The notes under the pieces: model-generated
Told to the model about the DNA's origin: nothing
Databases searched by the model: none
The model's input: the letters and a program-made list of their open reading frames with translations, nothing else
Shown here: positions 60,470 to 64,000 of the stretch, one piece after another
Layout of the letters: each line of letters opens with the position of its first letter
Position numbering within the stretch: position 1 is the stretch's first letter
Made by a program: the position numbers and the translations under genes
NCBI GenBank assembly: GCA_902796005.1
Contig: CADBNF010000072.1
Coordinates: forward strand, 27,508 to 91,507
Source of the DNA: an uncultured Lachnospiraceae bacterium
GTDB lineage: Bacteria; Bacillota; Clostridia; Lachnospirales; Lachnospiraceae
DNA: 64,000 nucleotides
Direction of reading: 5' to 3'

Positions 60470-61969
60470 ATGAGTAAATATGTTATTGCGCTGGACCAGG
60501 GAACCACCAGCTCCCGGGCCATTATTTTCGATGAGAAGGGGGAAATCGTCTCAGTAGGCCAGAAACCCTTTGAGCAGATTTATCCGAAGGCAGGCTGGGT
60601 GGAGCATGACCCGATGGATTATCTGGATACGGAATTTTCCGCCATGGAGCGGGCTTTCCTGAAAAGCGGGCTTGCGCCGGCGGACATAGCCGGCATCGGC
60701 ATCACCAATCAGCGGGAAACCACCATTGTCTGGGACAGGGAAACGGGAAAGCCCGTGTACAACGCCATCGTCTGGCAGTGCCGCCGGACGGCGAAGCTGT
60801 GTGACGCGCTTACGGAAAAGGGATACGGACAGCTGGTCAAGGACAAAACCGGCCTGCTCATCGACGCCTATTTTTCCGGCACGAAGATTGCCTGGATCCT
60901 GGACAATGTGCCCGGGGCACGGAGAAGGGCCGAGGCCGGCGAGCTGCTGTTCGGCACGGTGGAAACCTGGCTTATCTGGAATCTGACCGGCGGCAAGGTG
61001 CATGTGACGGATTATTCCAATGCCAGCCGGACCATGCTTTTCAATATCCATAAGCTGGACTGGGATGAGGAGCTCTGCGCGCTGCTGGATATCCCCATGG
61101 GCATGCTGCCCCGTCCGGTGGGCAATTCGGAAATCTACGGCTATGTGGACAGCCGGGATGAACGGCTGTCTGCCTTCAGGGGCGTACCCATCTGCGGCTC
61201 CTTAGGCGACCAGCAGGCGGCGCTTTTAGGCCAGGGCTGCATCGAAAAGGGCCAGGTGAAGAATACCTACGGCACAGGCTGCTTTACCCTGATGAATGCG
61301 GGAGACGCGCCTCTTGCCGGCGCGGACAAGCTGCTCAATACCGTGGCCTGGAGCATCGGCGGACAGACGGTATTTGCCCTGGAGGGCAGTGTGTTCAATG
61401 CCGGAAGCTCCATCCAGTGGCTGCGGGACGAGCTGAAAATCATCGATTCGGCAGCGGAGGTCAATACCCTGGCCGCCGAGGTGCCGGACAACGGCGGCGT
61501 CTACCTGGTATCCGCCTTCACCGGCCTTGGCGCGCCCCACTGGGATATGTACGCCAGGGGCCTTATCATCGGCATTACCCGGGGCACCACAAGGGCCCAC
61601 ATCGCAAGAGCCTGCATCGAAGGCATATGCTACCAGGTCAATGACCTGCTCACCGCCATGGACGAGGCGGCCGGCACCATCCTGGACCTCAAGGTGGACG
61701 GCGGCGCTTCCGTCAGCGACATCATGATGCAGTTCCAGTCGGACATCTCCGGCATTCCCATTGACCGTCCGGCCGTCGTGGAAACCACGGCCCTTGGCGC
61801 AGCCTTCGCGGCCGGCCTTGCCTGCGGCGTCTGGGAGAAGCTTTCCGATATCCTTGCCTTAAGGACGTCGGAGCGGGTATTCACCCCGCAGATGGACCCT
61901 GGTGAGGCAAGACGGCTGACAGCCGGCTGGGAAAAGGCCGTAAAACGCGCCGAAAACTGGGCAGAGTAA
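60470..61969 (+). CDS. glpK: glycerol kinase
   Basis: A 499-residue FGGY kinase that phosphorylates glycerol to sn-glycerol 3-phosphate. ALDQGTTSSRAIIFD at 7-21, GWVEHDP, GITNQRETT and the ADP-site GALGAAFAAGLACG-like block near the end are all present, as is TYGTGCFTLMN. ATG 60470 with GAGAGGAAAAACAG is where the family starts. No glpF, glpD or regulator lies nearby, so it is a lone gene here. Confidence 0.96.
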   Translation: MSKYVIALDQGTTSSRAIIFDEKGEIVSVGQKPFEQIYPKAGWVEHDPMDYLDTEFSAMERAFLKSGLAPADIAGIGITNQRETTIVWDRETGKPVYNAIVWQCRRTAKLCDALTEKGYGQLVKDKTGLLIDAYFSGTKIAWILDNVPGARRRAEAGELLFGTVETWLIWNLTGGKVHVTDYSNASRTMLFNIHKLDWDEELCALLDIPMGMLPRPVGNSEIYGYVDSRDERLSAFRGVPICGSLGDQQAALLGQGCIEKGQVKNTYGTGCFTLMNAGDAPLAGADKLLNTVAWSIGGQTVFALEGSVFNAGSSIQWLRDELKIIDSAAEVNTLAAEVPDNGGVYLVSAFTGLGAPHWDMYARGLIIGITRGTTRAHIARACIEGICYQVNDLLTAMDEAAGTILDLKVDGGASVSDIMMQFQSDISGIPIDRPAVVETTALGAAFAAGLACGVWEKLSDILALRTSERVFTPQMDPGEARRLTAGWEKAVKRAENWAE

Positions 61970-61983
61970 TTTACACCCAGGAA

Positions 61984-62134
61984 ATGGCCATGCAGAAGCC
62001 TACGCAGTATACAGCTTCCAGCTTCCTGGACAGACTGGAAAACTGCCCTTGTCCAGCTCGCGAGGGAGTACCAGACCATGGGCAGTCTTGCATTTGACAA
62101 TATTCCGGTTAAGGTATATCTGACAGATAATTAA
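61984..62134 (+). pseudogene. possible gene remnant after glpK
   Basis: About 150 nt that read as short peptides in two frames: a 37-codon frame from ATG 61984, and in the next frame a stretch containing WKTALVQLAREYQTMG and DNIPVKVYLTDN to a stop at 62134. The second looks like real protein but has no good start, so one frameshift may separate the parts. I cannot name a family. Confidence 0.25.
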
Positions 62135-62163
62135 GAAATAACTGCATACCCGGCGGGGGCTTC

Positions 62164-63684
62164 CTACCGCTTTCCTGCGGGAAAGCCGAAGCCTTCGCCG
62201 GTTTCGTAACTGAGGGAGTCAAGTTCGATGGAGAAGCTTTCCGTACCGGACTGCAGCAGGTAGGTTTTGCCCACCTGAAGCGCGGGGCAGCTTACCACTA
62301 CGGAGGTATAGGCCTTGGCGCTGGTGTGGGTCAGGATTTCCGTACCGTCTTCCTCCTGCAGCACGATGACCGAGCCTGCGGGATGGGTGGAGGAGAGCCT
62401 GACAAGGATGGAGGGCTGTTTTGAGCCTTCACCGAAACTCACCGCCATGCCCGAAGAACCGACGGCTACCACCTTTCCGCCGGTGATGACTGCGGCTGTT
62501 TCGTAATCCAGCGGGCCGTTGCCGTTGTCCACGGGACCGTCGACAATCAGTTCCCCGCCGGTGACGGTCAGGGTTGAGTTGGAATCCACGCCGTCGCCGC
62601 CGGCATTGACGCAGACCCTGCCGCCGCTGATGAGAATGCCGTCGTCTTCTTCCGTATGTTCATCATCCTTGAACTGGTCGGAATTGAAATTCGTAAAGAA
62701 GCCGTCGCTTCCGCCGCTGGAATTGATGCCGTCGTCCGAAGCGGTGACGTTTACTTCACCGCCGGCGATCACCACCCGGTTGCCCTCCAGGCCCTCGTAG
62801 CTTTCCGTTATGTCCACAGTGCCGCCGGTGATGCACAGGAGGGTGTCTGCATGAATCGCGTCGTCCCCGCAGGCAATCTTCAGGGTTCCGCCGGAGAGAT
62901 AGACGCCCCTGCTGGAGTGGACGGCGTCTCCGTCCGTATCGATGACACAGGTACCGCTGTAAAGGTAAATATCCCCTTCCGCGCTGCCGTCGATATTTCC
63001 CGTATGAAGGCCGGCGGTTCCGCAGGAAACGGTAATATCCGCGTTTTCAAAGGCTGCGCCGTCATTGGCGGCTATGCCTTTTTTTTCTGCGGTAATGTTC
63101 AGCCTACCGGCAGTGATTTTCAGGTAGTCCTTACAGACGATGCCGTGGCCGGTTTCACAGGAGACCGAAAGGGAGCCGGAGCCGTTGACGGTCAGGTCGG
63201 ATTTGGTGAAAACGGCGCCGTCGATATTGCTGGTGTCGATATTGACGAATTCACCGGCGGAAGAAAGGCGGTTTTCGGAGCCCTCCGCCAGGTGCAGGAT
63301 AACCTTGTTGTTGGACAGGGCGTAGACGGCGGCGCTGCCGGTACAGGAAATATCCGCACCGTCCAGCACCAGGACGACCGTGCCCTTGTTACGGGCATTG
63401 ATGATAATCTGCCCGTCGGAAAGCTTCCCGCTTATCCGGTAATGGCCGGAATGGGTGATGATAATGCCTTCCTTTTCCACCGTAACATAGCCGCTTTCGG
63501 CGGAGGAACCCGCATCGGACAGGAAAATATCTGCGCAGTCTGCATAGCTGTCCGCCGTATCCTCGTTATTGATGGGATTGACCGCGGCCGGGACGATGTC
63601 CTCCGGCTGTGTCCGCCGGTATACGGTAAACAGAACCAGGCAGGCGGCGGCCACGGCAATAAAGACAATGATTAGTTTTTTCAT
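62164..63684 (-). CDS. Cthe_2159-type carbohydrate-binding beta-helix protein
   Basis: A 506-residue exported protein with an N-terminal membrane anchor or signal (KLIIVFIAVAAACLVLF) and a right-handed beta-helix built of short G/D/N-rich repeats (for example LTVTGGELIVDG, YLSGGTLKIACGDDAIHAD, VVIAGGEVNVTASDDGINS). These mark the Cthe_2159 family, which binds cellulose or pectin-like glycans in a clostridial prototype. Repeated DG and DD pairs suggest Ca2+ binding. It follows the DUF4956 gene by 16 bp on the same strand; such pairs, often with VTC-domain polyphosphate polymerases and CotH, are common in Lachnospiraceae (recollection). Confidence 0.85.
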   Translation of the reverse strand: MKKLIIVFIAVAAACLVLFTVYRRTQPEDIVPAAVNPINNEDTADSYADCADIFLSDAGSSAESGYVTVEKEGIIITHSGHYRISGKLSDGQIIINARNKGTVVLVLDGADISCTGSAAVYALSNNKVILHLAEGSENRLSSAGEFVNIDTSNIDGAVFTKSDLTVNGSGSLSVSCETGHGIVCKDYLKITAGRLNITAEKKGIAANDGAAFENADITVSCGTAGLHTGNIDGSAEGDIYLYSGTCVIDTDGDAVHSSRGVYLSGGTLKIACGDDAIHADTLLCITGGTVDITESYEGLEGNRVVIAGGEVNVTASDDGINSSGGSDGFFTNFNSDQFKDDEHTEEDDGILISGGRVCVNAGGDGVDSNSTLTVTGGELIVDGPVDNGNGPLDYETAAVITGGKVVAVGSSGMAVSFGEGSKQPSILVRLSSTHPAGSVIVLQEEDGTEILTHTSAKAYTSVVVSCPALQVGKTYLLQSGTESFSIELDSLSYETGEGFGFPAGKR

Positions 63685-63700
63685 TCCCCTTCTGACCCCG

Positions 63701-64000
63701 TTACAGACCGCTTTCCGAATCCGGCAGGAAGGACAGATTCAGCTCAAGATTGCCGTTAAGGATGCGCAGGTCGTTGATGAATTCCCTTTCTTTTCCTGCT
63801 TCCTTCAGGGTTACCTGGTACTGCAGCCGGATAAGGCTGCCCAGGTTGGTGGTTTTGATGCGCACCAGCCGGCTGTAGGAGGTATATTTCTCAAAGACCT
63901 CATCAAACATGTCCGTAAAGGCGGAATCCTCCGGAACGGTGATGTTCAGGACCCGTTTCATCGGGCCTTCCTTTTTGCGGCCGAAGCCGGTTTTGTGATA
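63701..64000 (-). CDS. DUF4956-family membrane protein, C-terminal part (cut by window edge)
   Basis: Only the last 99 residues are visible; the frame is open to the window edge, so the start and the membrane helices lie outside. The visible soluble domain (ITVPEDSAFTDMFDEVF, then YTSYSRLVRIKTT and INDLRILNGNLELNLSF) matches the C-terminal domain of DUF4956 proteins, which frequently sit next to VTC polyphosphate polymerases. An internal Met at 63961 is not the true start. Confidence 0.8.
   Translation of the reverse strand, partial: YHKTGFGRKKEGPMKRVLNITVPEDSAFTDMFDEVFEKYTSYSRLVRIKTTNLGSLIRLQYQVTLKEAGKEREFINDLRILNGNLELNLSFLPDSESGL

Noticed and set aside
61630..62100. 156-codon minus-strand frame over the glpK end
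   Set aside because: Mostly antisense to glpK and without a family or ribosome site; the plus-strand remnant is a better reading of its tail.

Overview
The window looks like a chromosomal segment of a GC-rich member of the Lachnospiraceae or a near relative (Bacillota, Clostridia). Pointers are an L20-type leader on infC-rpmI-rplT with an AUU start codon, a tryptophan T-box on a three-gene ABC transporter, AGGAGG-type ribosome binding sites, many Fe-S and radical-SAM proteins, desulfoferrodoxin, a CD1871A-type CxxC microprotein and GBS-Bsp-like repeats. I see no rRNA, tRNA, CRISPR array, insertion sequence, phage or plasmid gene, so this reads as ordinary core plus niche chromosome. The coding strand flips several times.

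Layout. 1-4828: end of a GntR-type regulator, an esterase, a YegP-like protein, then luxS, a CapA-type protein and an MmgE/PrpD-type protein. 4829-5441: a gene-poor stretch with a strong promoter, a purine-rich putative RNA of about 290 nt and a stable terminator. 5442-15236: eleven tightly packed co-directional genes (UroD-type methyltransferase, YgiQ, RlmD, YczE-type membrane protein, Ogt, TlpA-like lipoprotein, CD1871A microprotein, NapH-like Fe-S membrane protein, deoxyinosine glycosylase, and the two AmmeMemoRadiSam proteins) ending in a bidirectional terminator. 15304-21211: an HxlR regulator divergent from lon, an Fe-S aldo/keto reductase, a GNAT-Nudix fusion, a small orphan and desulfoferrodoxin. 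21346-27110: a large secreted repeat/transglutaminase-like protein, a lipoprotein and two convergent acyltransferases. 27154-32447: two MoaF-like paralogues, a GH3 glycosidase with swapped domain order and DegV.

32585-40164: the translation operon infC-rpmI-rplT, malQ, a CoA-transferase, a flavin/PLP-fold protein, pcrA and a Nudix hydrolase. 40192-50366 (minus strand): clpC, coaX, a SEC-C protein, the nickel-pincer cofactor genes larE-larB-larC (no larA in view), a 596-residue double MoaF-like protein and an FAD-dependent oxidoreductase. 50659-61969: a Na/Pi cotransporter, a zinc-ribbon protein, the T-box controlled trpXYZ transporter, a double zinc-ribbon membrane protein, a nitroreductase, trmO, a lysophospholipase-like hydrolase and glpK. 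62164-64000: a beta-helical Cthe_2159-type protein and the end of a DUF4956 protein.

Themes: redox and Fe-S handling in 5442-21211; an unusual expansion of MoaF-like proteins (three genes at two sites) beside a flavoprotein and the Lar genes; cell-surface proteins at 21346-27110 and at the right edge. The most interesting unexplained items are the RNA at about 5046-5335, the 179-bp dual-coding overlap of ygiQ and rlmD, the MoaF/flavoprotein/Lar neighbourhood, and a larE promoter placed so that the mRNA would be leaderless.
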